A DNA stretch of 7,646 bases from an uncultured Bacteroidales bacterium (GTDB lineage Bacteria > Bacteroidota > Bacteroidia > Bacteroidales > UBA932), in assembly GCA_946415795.1 (NCBI GenBank), contig CAMKTW010000080.1, forward strand, positions 1 through 7,646. Reading direction: 5' to 3'. The notes under the pieces were generated by a model. It was not told the DNA's origin. It worked only from the letters and a program-made list of their open reading frames with translations, and made no database searches. The translations under genes were made by a program, and so were the position numbers. The stretch's first letter is position 1; every line of letters starts with the position of its first letter. Positions 1 to 6,958 of the stretch are shown piece by piece.

Positions 1-22
1 AAGTAATTAAAAATTTATAATT

Positions 23-1237
23 ATGAATGATAATGATTTACACAAAGAAATTGATTTGATACAGGCTTGTATCAATCGTATGGCTAATAATTCATTTATG
101 CTTAAAGGGTGGTTAGTAACCATTATTGCTGCTATGATAACTTTGTCTATGCCGATGCAGGCCTTGGCAGATTCTGCTCTCCGTGCCGGGATAGGCGAAG
201 ACATGGATATCGCATCCGGTTGTGTTGTGGTGATGGAAGTTGCCACCGGTGCTATCAGGGCCATGGTAAACCTTTCCAGAGGGACGATGCCTTATGATTC
301 TGACCGGCTCTGGGAGCGTTACAACGATGCGATTGCACATTCTTATGAGCCGGGAGAGGTTCTTCAGACCATGACTCTGGCCTCTGTGTTCCGCGACGGG
401 CACCTCCATTCCCTGAGTACAAAGATGCCAACCAGCCACGGGATTATACCTTATATGAGCCAAGACGCCCGACTGACAAATTATGAGCGTCAATCCAAGA
501 CCGACAGCATCTCCGTTTTGGATGCATTTGCCATATCGTCACACTATGGCATGGCCCGCCTGGCCACAGATGCTTATGAAGAGTCCACAAAGTATTATGC
601 GACAGGCCTCCGGCACTTCTGTCTGCCTGCTAAAACTGACATTGGCATTGAGGGACTCGGGGAAGTGGATATTACCAATCCGGAAGGTGCTTACTGGACC
701 GACAGCACTTTGTCTTGCATGGCTAATGGTAAATGTATCTCTATGGTCCCGCTGGACATCTTGTCGTTCTACAACACCATTGCGAACAAGGGGCAGATGG
801 TGCAGCCGTACTTACTGGAGAAGGCTTGGACTGGGAGTGACACGCTATTTTGCCATAATCACAATGAAAATATACTAAAGGAAGACATCCTGTCGAGCTC
901 AGTGGCAGATTCCCTGACGCGGGCGCTGGTTGCCGTTACAGAGTCCGGTACGGGCGCGAGACTCAGGGACGCTCGCTACCCTGTGGCTGGAAAGACCGGA
1001 ACGGCAAGGCAGGTTCTGCGCGTCTCTACCGATGAAACAGGACATCCACTGGACCCCTATTGCGATGAGGAAGGCAGATTCCAGACCGCTGCGACATACG
1101 CCGGATTCTTCCCTGCAGAAAGCCCCCGGTACAGCATCATCTGCGTGCTATACTCCCGCCCCTGCAATAAGACTTACTTTGGCGGGACTCTTCCTGCACT
1201 TATAGTAAAAGACATTGTTGACGGAATAGAACTATAG
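23..1237 (+). CDS. Chimeric membrane-anchored PBP transpeptidase-like protein, probably catalytically dead
   Basis: Seen: 404 residues. Residues 8-41 carry an RMANNSF-x-LKGW motif running into a hydrophobic helix (about 29-46). From residue 45 the protein follows the FtsI/PBP transpeptidase domain: MQALADSAL, GCVVVMEVATG (66-76), YEPG (108-111), the PLDIL-FYN-IANKG stretch (243-257), KTGTA (324-328) and a YAGFFP block (359-364). Family knowledge: such enzymes cross-link peptidoglycan in the periplasm with Ser and Lys of SxxK, SxN and KTG. Here SxxK reads Glu112-Val-Leu-Gln115 and SxN reads Ser172-Ser-His174; only KTGT survives. The pedestal domain and C-terminal PASTA repeats are absent. Inference: a periplasmic pseudoenzyme tethered by a borrowed helix, perhaps binding peptidoglycan or a divisome partner. 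The start at 23 is chosen because the head motif begins soon after it; ATG at 98 is an alternative. The reading frame is intact, which argues against a decaying pseudogene. Expression and function are unknown. Confidence 0.85.
   Translation: MNDNDLHKEIDLIQACINRMANNSFMLKGWLVTIIAAMITLSMPMQALADSALRAGIGEDMDIASGCVVVMEVATGAIRAMVNLSRGTMPYDSDRLWERYNDAIAHSYEPGEVLQTMTLASVFRDGHLHSLSTKMPTSHGIIPYMSQDARLTNYERQSKTDSISVLDAFAISSHYGMARLATDAYEESTKYYATGLRHFCLPAKTDIGIEGLGEVDITNPEGAYWTDSTLSCMANGKCISMVPLDILSFYNTIANKGQMVQPYLLEKAWTGSDTLFCHNHNENILKEDILSSSVADSLTRALVAVTESGTGARLRDARYPVAGKTGTARQVLRVSTDETGHPLDPYCDEEGRFQTAATYAGFFPAESPRYSIICVLYSRPCNKTYFGGTLPALIVKDIVDGIEL
44..148 (+). other. AT-rich membrane head fused to the PBP domain
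   Basis: Codons 8-42 of the first gene encode IQACINRMANNSFMLKGW followed by a hydrophobic helix. From memory, this matches the N-terminal signature (IxRMAxNSFxxKGWxVT) of small bacterial membrane proteins of about 130-170 residues, not any PBP N-terminus I know. Those proteins normally continue into a second helix; here the sequence passes directly into PBP sequence after the first. By hand count bases 1-150 are about 26% GC and bases 151-240 about 57%, so the composition changes where the homology changes. Family assignment is from recall and needs a profile search. Confidence 0.6.
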
Positions 1238-1244
1238 TTGACCG

Positions 1245-4040
1245 TTACAGCACCTTCTTAAGATACTGTCCGGTGTACGATTCGGGACAGGCGGCAACTT
1301 GTTCCGGGGTGCCGGAGCAGACTATGGTGCCGCCGGCAGCGCCCCCCTCAGGGCCCATGTCCACAAGGTAATCCACGCACTTGATCACATCCAGGTTGTG
1401 TTCGATGATCACAACTGTGTTACCCTGGTCTACAATCTTCTGAAGCACCTCCATTAGACGTTTGATGTCGTCGAAATGGAGGCCGGTGGTGGGCTCGTCC
1501 AGCAGGTAAAGGGTCTTGCCGGTGCTCTTGCGGGAGAGCTCGTTTGCAAGTTTCACCCGCTGGCTTTCGCCGCCCGACAGGGTTGTAGAGGGCTGCCCCA
1601 GCTTGACATACCCCAGTCCGACATCCTCCATTGCCTTCAGGCGCGGGTATATAAACGGGTGGGATTTGAAGAACTCGCACGCCTGCGATACCGTCATTTC
1701 CAGCACATCGTTTATGTTTTTCCCTTTGTAGCGGACCGCCAAGGTGTCGGGTTTATAGCGCTTGCCTCCGCACTCCTTGCAGGTGACGTGTGCCGGCGGC
1801 AGGAACCGCATCTCAATCTCCTGGACACCGGCGCCTTTGCACGACTCGCAGCGGCCGCCCACGGTATTGAAGGAGAAGCGCCCCGCCTTGAAGCCGCGTA
1901 TTTTGGCATCGGGGGTGGAGCCGAACAGTTCGCGTATTGCGGTAAAGACATTTACATAGGTTGCCGGATTGCTGCGGGGGGTGCGTCCGATGGGCTGCTG
2001 ATCCACCTCTATCACCTTGTCGATGTTCTCCAGCCCCTCCAGAGAGTCGTACGGCAGCACCGGATACATAGAACGGTACAGCTTGTTGCTGAGTATCGGC
2101 ATCAGGGTTTCGCTCACCAGGGAGCTCTTACCGCTGCCGGAAACCCCGCTCACCCCAATCAGGCAGCCGAGCGGCAGCGACAGGGTAACATCTTTCAGAT
2201 TGTTGCCGCGTGCCCCCTTCAGAACCAGGAAATTACCGTTTCCGGAACGACGCTCTGCCGGCACCTCTATCGACCTGCGTCCCAGAAGATAGTCGAGCGT
2301 ATGCGTCGGCGGAGCCGATGCGATGTCGGCCGGAGAGCCGTTGTAGAGGAGTTCGCCGCCCAGCTCTCCGGCGCCGGGCCCCAGGTCCACCAGCCAGTCG
2401 GCCTGCTCCATTATCTCCCGGTCGTGTTCCACCACCATCACGCTGTTCCCCTCGTCGCGGAGCTTCTTGAGAGAATCAATCAGTTTGTCGTTATCCCTCT
2501 GGTGCAGTCCGATGCTTGGCTCATCCAGGATATAGAGCACGTTGACCAGTTTGCTCCCAATCTGGGTCGCCAGCCGGATGCGCTGGCTCTCGCCGCCGGA
2601 GAGAGTCGCGGTAGGGCGGTCCAGCGAGAGATATCCCAGCCCCACCTCCTTCAGGAACCCTACCCGGTCGCCTATCTCTCGAAGAAGCGCCGCCGCAATC
2701 AGGTTCTGACGCTCAGTCAGCTTCGCCGGCAGGCCGTGTACCCAATCGTACAGGGTATCTATATCCATCGCCGCCACCTGGGCGATGTTCAGGCCGTCTA
2801 TCTTGAAGCAGAGTGATTCGCTCTTGAGACGGGTTCCGCCACACACGGGGCACACAGTCTCTTCAAGGAAGCGCTCCTTGCGCGCCTGTACCTCCTCGCT
2901 ATCGCTGGCGGAGTTCATCGTGCGGGCGATAATACCCTCGAAACTGATCATCTGCTGACTGGCCCCCGTCCCCACCCTGAAGAGCTCTTCTGAGCCGTAG
3001 AGCAGCACAGTCATAGCCTCCTGAGGGATAGCTTCGATTGGGGCATTGAGCGAAAAATCATACTTCTTAGCCACCGACTCCACCACCTCGAAGAGGGAGT
3101 TCTTGCGATAGGGTCCGAGCGGTGCGATCCCGCCCGCCGCTATAGATATCTTCTGATTTGGGATTATTTTGCCAAAATCCATACTTGTCACCTTGCCCAG
3201 ACCACCGCAGTGCGGACACGCCCCCTGGGGGGAGTTGAAAGAGAAGGTGTGCGGAGCCGGGACACTGAGCGACAGGCCGGTGTCAGGGCATACAAAATTC
3301 TTGCTCAGGAAGCGTAAGGGGCCGCCCCCGTATTCCATTATGGCGATGCTCCCCTTACCCTGTCCGAGCGCCGTAAGCACAGATGACGTGACCCGGCTGC
3401 GGCTACCCTCGTCGGGGAGCAGTTTGTCCACCACCAGATAGATGAAGTGTGTCTTGTATCGGTCCAGCGGCTCTATCCCGGCGAGGTCGCAGATCTCGCC
3501 GTCCACCAGCACCTGCGTATAACCCTTCTTGACGAGATGCTCGAAGAGATCCTTGTAGTGCCCCTTGCGGCCCGACACCAGCGGCGCCAGCAACAATATC
3601 TTCTGGCCTAAGTACTGGTTCAGGATCATATCCACGATCATCGCGTCGGAATAGCGTACCATCTCCTTCCCTGTTGCGGGCGAGAAGGCCTGCGAGGCGC
3701 GGGCGTACAGCAGGCGGAAAAAGTCGTATATCTCCGTCACCGTGCCGATGGTGGAGCGGGGGTTGCGTCCGGTTGTCTTCTGCTCGATGGCCAGTATTGG
3801 ACTCAGGCCGCGGATATCATCCACATCGGGCCGCTCAAGCATCCCCATAAACTGGCGGGCGTAAGTGTTAAGGGTATCGACATACCGCCGCTGCCCCTCC
3901 GCATACACGGTGTCAAACGCCAGCGAACTCTTGCCGCTGCCGCTCACCCCCGTGACCACAACCAGCGCATCCCGCGGTATCGACAGCGAAATGTTCTTGA
4001 GGTTGTGCGAACGCGCACCAATTATCTCGATATGGTCCAT
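1245..4040 (-). CDS. uvrA: UvrA, DNA-damage recognition ATPase of the UvrABC excinuclease
   Basis: UvrA dimers scan DNA for bulky lesions, load UvrB and leave, starting nucleotide excision repair in the cytoplasm. The 931 residues match the usual ~940 and show both ABC cassettes: Walker A GVSGSGKSS at 31-39 and 632-640, signature LSGGESQR at 480-487 and 821-828, Walker B LYILDEP at 502-508 and LYLLDEP at 844-850, and switch His at 539 and 881. The C-terminal zinc module is complete (Cys731, Cys734, Cys754, Cys757). The first module is CPDT (251-254) with Cys275 and Cys278, so one usual Cys is Thr; I recall similar CPTTG forms in other Bacteroidota UvrA, so this is probably a lineage trait. 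The UvrB-binding region lies between Walker A1 and the first zinc module. The gene starts 15 bases after the stop of the hydrolase gene, consistent with co-transcription. No Shine-Dalgarno sequence is visible before the ATG. Confidence 0.98.
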   Translation of the reverse strand: MDHIEIIGARSHNLKNISLSIPRDALVVVTGVSGSGKSSLAFDTVYAEGQRRYVDTLNTYARQFMGMLERPDVDDIRGLSPILAIEQKTTGRNPRSTIGTVTEIYDFFRLLYARASQAFSPATGKEMVRYSDAMIVDMILNQYLGQKILLLAPLVSGRKGHYKDLFEHLVKKGYTQVLVDGEICDLAGIEPLDRYKTHFIYLVVDKLLPDEGSRSRVTSSVLTALGQGKGSIAIMEYGGGPLRFLSKNFVCPDTGLSLSVPAPHTFSFNSPQGACPHCGGLGKVTSMDFGKIIPNQKISIAAGGIAPLGPYRKNSLFEVVESVAKKYDFSLNAPIEAIPQEAMTVLLYGSEELFRVGTGASQQMISFEGIIARTMNSASDSEEVQARKERFLEETVCPVCGGTRLKSESLCFKIDGLNIAQVAAMDIDTLYDWVHGLPAKLTERQNLIAAALLREIGDRVGFLKEVGLGYLSLDRPTATLSGGESQRIRLATQIGSKLVNVLYILDEPSIGLHQRDNDKLIDSLKKLRDEGNSVMVVEHDREIMEQADWLVDLGPGAGELGGELLYNGSPADIASAPPTHTLDYLLGRRSIEVPAERRSGNGNFLVLKGARGNNLKDVTLSLPLGCLIGVSGVSGSGKSSLVSETLMPILSNKLYRSMYPVLPYDSLEGLENIDKVIEVDQQPIGRTPRSNPATYVNVFTAIRELFGSTPDAKIRGFKAGRFSFNTVGGRCESCKGAGVQEIEMRFLPPAHVTCKECGGKRYKPDTLAVRYKGKNINDVLEMTVSQACEFFKSHPFIYPRLKAMEDVGLGYVKLGQPSTTLSGGESQRVKLANELSRKSTGKTLYLLDEPTTGLHFDDIKRLMEVLQKIVDQGNTVVIIEHNLDVIKCVDYLVDMGPEGGAAGGTIVCSGTPEQVAACPESYTGQYLKKVL

Positions 4041-4055
4041 CGTGGAAGTAATCCG

Positions 4056-4685
4056 CTATAAATAAGGGTTGTGGAGGATCTCCTCCTCAAGGGTAGTGTC
4101 GTGGCCGTGACCCGGCAGGAGCCTTGTCGCAGGCGGCAGGGGCAGGATATTCCGCCTTATGCTCTCTATCATCTGGTCGTGGTCGCCTCCGGGGTGGTCG
4201 GTTCGTCCTACCGAGCCGCTGAATATGGTATCGCCGCAAAACATCAGACCTTCCCCCGGCAGATAAAGGCACACGCAACCCTGGGTGTGGCCGGGTGTCT
4301 CTATTACCTCGAAACGGAGACCTTCCGGGAGGGCGTCGCCGCACTCTCTGATATCGAGTATCGGCCCGGTATAAGGCTCGTACGGAAGTCCGACTATCCG
4401 GCTGAAGCCTGCCGCCCCTTCAAAAACCGACCGGTCCCTGGGGTGCATATACACCGGCACCTGAAAACGCTGCACCGCGTCGTGCAGTCCGTAAATGTGG
4501 TCAAAATGGCCGTGAGTGAGCAGGATTGCCTCCACCTGAAGCCCCTCCTGTTCTATGAAGCCGGCCATCCGTTCCTGCTCCCTGACGGTTATAGCACCCG
4601 GATCTATTATCACGCACTGCCGGTTCTCATTCCAGACCACATATGTACACTCCCTCAGCGGATTGAAATAAAAAACCTTATACAT
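4056..4685 (-). CDS. Metallo-beta-lactamase-fold hydrolase, glyoxalase II-like (YcbL/GloB type)
   Basis: A 209-residue cytoplasmic hydrolase with no signal peptide. The two-metal site is complete: THGHFDH gives His58, His60, Asp62 and His63; His133 lies in ETPGHTQG; Asp152 in FCGDTIFSGSVGR; His193 in LLPGHGHDT. The GDTIF-GS-GRTD block and the short length, without the C-terminal helical substrate domain of classical glyoxalase II, point to the compact YcbL-like group. Family members hydrolyse thioesters such as S-lactoylglutathione or related thiol adducts; the true substrate cannot be read from sequence. It is the first gene of a - strand pair with uvrA, 15 bases upstream of it, and is divergent from the deoxynucleoside kinase. 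The ATG at 4683-4685 is supported by the MYKVFYFNPL start typical of this family. The pairing with uvrA suggests shared expression only, not a repair role. Confidence 0.93.
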   Translation of the reverse strand: MYKVFYFNPLRECTYVVWNENRQCVIIDPGAITVREQERMAGFIEQEGLQVEAILLTHGHFDHIYGLHDAVQRFQVPVYMHPRDRSVFEGAAGFSRIVGLPYEPYTGPILDIRECGDALPEGLRFEVIETPGHTQGCVCLYLPGEGLMFCGDTIFSGSVGRTDHPGGDHDQMIESIRRNILPLPPATRLLPGHGHDTTLEEEILHNPYL

Positions 4686-4689
4686 ACCA

Positions 4690-4697
4690 CAAAATTA
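4690..4697 (-). promoter_or_regulatory. Possible -7 element for the hydrolase-uvrA pair
   Basis: On the - strand these bases read TAATTTTG, matching the Bacteroidota TAnnTTTG -7 consensus. No TTTG is found at the expected 19-21-base spacing upstream (the nearest fitting one is about 30 bases away). The transcript would begin almost at the ATG (4685), implying a leaderless message. It is the only - strand match in the 60-base gap. Confidence 0.3.
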
Positions 4698-4710
4698 CAA
4701 ACTCTTTTGC

Positions 4711-4718
4711 TAAATTTG
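4711..4718 (+). promoter_or_regulatory. Likely -7 element of the deoxynucleoside kinase promoter
   Basis: TAAATTTG matches the Bacteroidota TAnnTTTG -7 consensus exactly and sits 27 bases before the kinase ATG, predicting a leader of about 20 bases. A clear TTTG -33 element is not present at standard spacing. The adjacent TATAAT at 4719-4724 resembles a proteobacterial -10, but that consensus is not the one used by the main sigma factor in this phylum. Confidence 0.45.
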
Positions 4719-4745
4719 TATAATAACCAAAAATCAGGGTGCATT

Positions 4746-5360
4746 ATGCATATCGCTATAGCAGGCAATATAGGCAGCGGCAAAACGACCCTCACCCGCC
4801 TACTCTGCCAACACTTCAAATGGACTCCCCGTTTTGAGCCGGTTGACCACAACCCCTATCTTGCAGATTTTTACGAAGATATGGAGCGATGGGCGTTCAA
4901 TTTGCAGATTTATTTCCTGAACAAACGCTTCCGCGACATAGTGGAAATAGGTCGGAGCGGCGGTGTAATTGTACAGGACCGCACCATTTATGAGGACGCA
5001 AATATCTTTGCCCCCAACCTGCACGATATGGGGCTTATGAGCAGCCGCGACTATGACAACTACCGCGAACTCTTTGACCTTATGATATCTCTTGTCAAGG
5101 CTCCAGACCTGATGATTTACCTGCGCAGCTCCATACCCAACATAGTGGGAAAGATCCAGAAGCGCGGCCGCGAATATGAGAGCAGCATCCGCATCGACTA
5201 TCTCAAAGGGCTGCACGACCGGTACGAGAAGTGGGTCGAAGGCTACAAAGACGGCAAACTGCTTATACTGGACGTGGACAGACTCAATTTTGAAGAGAAC
5301 CCCGCCGACTTCAGCACCGTCTGCGACCTGATTGAGGCACAGCTGAACGGGCTCTTCTAA
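4746..5360 (+). CDS. Deoxynucleoside kinase (dNK/dGK-dAK-dCK family)
   Basis: A 204-residue cytoplasmic kinase that phosphorylates deoxynucleosides to 5'-monophosphates in salvage. P-loop GNIGSGKTT is at 7-15; the catalytic Glu31 and EPV with NPYL (36-39) follow as in the family; FNLQIYFLNKRF (51-62) holds the substrate-contacting Gln54; the DRT form of the DRS motif is Asp78-Arg79-Thr80, followed by Glu83; the arginine-bearing lid is KRGREYE (139-145). Length matches bacterial dNKs. The reading frame stays open far upstream (to about 4071), but that part is antisense to the hydrolase; the family begins exactly at MHIAIAGNIGSGK, so the ATG at 4746 is chosen. A weak AGGGTG lies at 4736-4741. 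The gene is monocistronic, divergent from the hydrolase-uvrA pair and convergent with the barrel gene, with 3 bases between stop codons. Which base it prefers cannot be told from these motifs. Confidence 0.95.
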   Translation: MHIAIAGNIGSGKTTLTRLLCQHFKWTPRFEPVDHNPYLADFYEDMERWAFNLQIYFLNKRFRDIVEIGRSGGVIVQDRTIYEDANIFAPNLHDMGLMSSRDYDNYRELFDLMISLVKAPDLMIYLRSSIPNIVGKIQKRGREYESSIRIDYLKGLHDRYEKWVEGYKDGKLLILDVDRLNFEENPADFSTVCDLIEAQLNGLF

Positions 5361-5363
5361 CTA

Positions 5364-6845
5364 TCAGAACATAACACCTACGGCGAGAGTGGCATAGAAC
5401 CGGCCACCCTTGATGGTCAGCGGCATCATATGACCGATGCTGAGGCGCGCGTAGGTGGACAGCAGATTATTCATTCTGAAAGAGTACTCCGCGTCGGCTG
5501 CTGACCTGTAGAAAAACCGGCCCAGATACTCAGCTTCATCTTCGTACATTCTTCTTACCATAGAATCGCCGTCAAAGTCATAGACGGGCTTTGATGCGTA
5601 GTTGTTCCCCACTCTGACCCTGGCCAACAGGGTGCTTTCTTTAGATATCGGGGTGTTCTTGCCAAGGAACACATACGGCATGAAGGTAAAGCTGGTGAAA
5701 CGGCCTTCCGGCTTGGCAACACGGCTGGCAGAGAGCGCCTTGGCATCCAGCCCCGCTCCCAGTTCAAAGTCATAACTATCTTCCTGGATACCGGTATATA
5801 TCGTATAGTCTGCGTGCAAATCAATAATGCCGCAACGGCCAGTTAGCTCTCCTGTACCTTCTAACCAGAGGTTGCGGTCGTATTTGACATCAAAATTGAG
5901 TTTATGGTTCCCCTCCTGGCCCAACAGGCCCTGAGCATCAAGACCGATTACAAACTTGTCCACCATACCAGGAGTGTGCTCCGCCTCAAGGATCCGTGTG
6001 GCTCCCGTGTCGAACGAGAGCCCCGCCAGCCACTGCATATCCTCATCCAGGCGATTATACTGCAAATCCAGGCCAAAGCGGGTTGACCTGTATTTCAGGG
6101 GCTCAATACCAATTGGCCCGCCCACCTGGAGAGTGCTGAAAGCTCCCAGGCCCTTCAGGAATGCGACCTCAACCGGACTCCCTGATGCAGATGTCAGCGT
6201 GGCCGTCGCCGGGCAGAAACGGTACCGGAGCGTCATACCCACCAGATTCTTTTCGTCTATGGCAAAGGTGGCGCCGGGAGCCATCTCCATATCAAAGGAG
6301 CCGTAGCGGCTCTGGGGATCGGCTTTCTTTAAAGCTGAGCGCCCCTGCGCACGGAGGGCCAGACCCAAAGAAAGCTGGTCGCCAAACATCAGAGGGGCGG
6401 CCGCAGATATCTCCATATCGGCCTCATTGTGCCTCCAGGAGAACCTCTCAGAGGCATCCATAGCCACAAAGAATGGCATATCCCAGGTCACTTCAAAAAG
6501 TGATGTGTTGTAATTGCATTTGAACAGACGGGTGCGGTTCAGCGCCACTTTTGCGGCTACCTTGAACCCTTCTATGTCCATCAGCATATCACCTCCCAGG
6601 TTGAAGCCGGAAACGGTACGGGCTCCCCACGAGTCTGTAAAACGACCGGTTTCGATGTTGTACCCGAGATTGACGTCACGCCACAGCAGCATTTGTTCGC
6701 GGGCAAGTCCGGCAGCATTGCCGCTGTTGTACCAAAGGGCCCGGTTCTGATTGAGGTTATACTCTGCCCGGTCTTTAATGTCCTGGGAAAAAACCCGGCT
6801 CAGAGCCAGAAGCACCAACAAGGCCGTCACGATGACTCTTTTCAT
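5364..6845 (-). CDS. Outer-membrane beta-barrel protein, DUF6850-like
   Basis: A 493-residue exported protein. A signal peptide is clear: MKR, a hydrophobic core to about residue 16, then RVFS before Gln21, a common cleavage style in this phylum. The body is alternating polar and hydrophobic beta-strands with many aromatic residues and short turns, and the chain ends in a strand closing on Phe (LAVGVMF), as outer-membrane barrels do. The early ALWYNSGNAAGLA segment (about 36-48), a NYNTSLFE block (about 110-117) and an ADPQSRYG stretch (about 174-181) resemble, by memory, the DUF6850 outer-membrane family. Function is unknown; members I recall sit near TonB-dependent receptor or surface-protein genes, but here it stands alone. 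ATG at 6845 is chosen over the GTG at 6848, which would add one residue. No clear TAnnTTTG promoter was found in the 50 bases upstream. It is separated from rplQ by a terminator. Confidence 0.85.
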   Translation of the reverse strand: MKRVIVTALLVLLALSRVFSQDIKDRAEYNLNQNRALWYNSGNAAGLAREQMLLWRDVNLGYNIETGRFTDSWGARTVSGFNLGGDMLMDIEGFKVAAKVALNRTRLFKCNYNTSLFEVTWDMPFFVAMDASERFSWRHNEADMEISAAAPLMFGDQLSLGLALRAQGRSALKKADPQSRYGSFDMEMAPGATFAIDEKNLVGMTLRYRFCPATATLTSASGSPVEVAFLKGLGAFSTLQVGGPIGIEPLKYRSTRFGLDLQYNRLDEDMQWLAGLSFDTGATRILEAEHTPGMVDKFVIGLDAQGLLGQEGNHKLNFDVKYDRNLWLEGTGELTGRCGIIDLHADYTIYTGIQEDSYDFELGAGLDAKALSASRVAKPEGRFTSFTFMPYVFLGKNTPISKESTLLARVRVGNNYASKPVYDFDGDSMVRRMYEDEAEYLGRFFYRSAADAEYSFRMNNLLSTYARLSIGHMMPLTIKGGRFYATLAVGVMF

Positions 6846-6898
6846 CACTGCACTTTTTATCTTTGTTTCACTAAGTTAAACAAATTGCTGCATAAAAC

Positions 6899-6945
6899 AA
6901 AGCATAACGCACATCCGGAGGATATCCGGAGGTGCGTTATGCTTT
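6899..6945. terminator. Strong hairpin terminator of the rpoA-rplQ operon, possibly bidirectional
   Basis: AAAGCATAACGCAC (6899-6912) pairs perfectly with 6932-6945. After one A/G mismatch, TCCGGA (6914-6919) pairs with TCCGGA (6925-6930) around a 5-base loop. On the - strand the stem starts about 13 bases after the rplQ stop codon and is followed by TTTGTTTTA, a good U-run, so it should end the ribosomal operon before the barrel gene. The + strand tail (TTTTGCATTTT) is weaker, and no + strand gene needs it. The rest of the 113-base spacer (6846-6958) holds only AT-rich sequence with no recognised site. Confidence 0.88.
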
Positions 6946-6958
6946 TGCATTTTACAAA

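Noticed and set aside
1238..1244. Possible shared terminator between the PBP-like gene and uvrA
   Set aside because: The gap is 7 bases and no stable stem with a U-run was found around it; the same holds for the 3-base gap at 5361-5363.
1476..2816. A 446-codon open frame on the + strand inside uvrA
   Set aside because: Antisense to an unambiguous uvrA; low-complexity translation with no recognisable domain. It stays open because GC-rich third positions in uvrA suppress stops on the opposite strand.
2120..3950. Repeated Walker A and signature coding segments in uvrA as a DNA repeat
   Set aside because: They are the two homologous ABC cassettes normal to every UvrA, not a recent duplication or mobile repeat.
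4071..4745. In-frame upstream extension of the kinase frame by about 225 codons
   Set aside because: It lies antisense to the hydrolase gene and across the promoter gap; kinase homology begins exactly at the ATG at 4746.
4800..5216. 138-codon - strand frame inside the kinase gene
   Set aside because: Shadow of the kinase; no motif, and no room for a promoter or ribosome site.
6846..6848. GTG start for the barrel protein
   Set aside because: The next codon is ATG followed by AAA AGA, giving a standard MKR signal peptide start; GTG starts are uncommon in this phylum.
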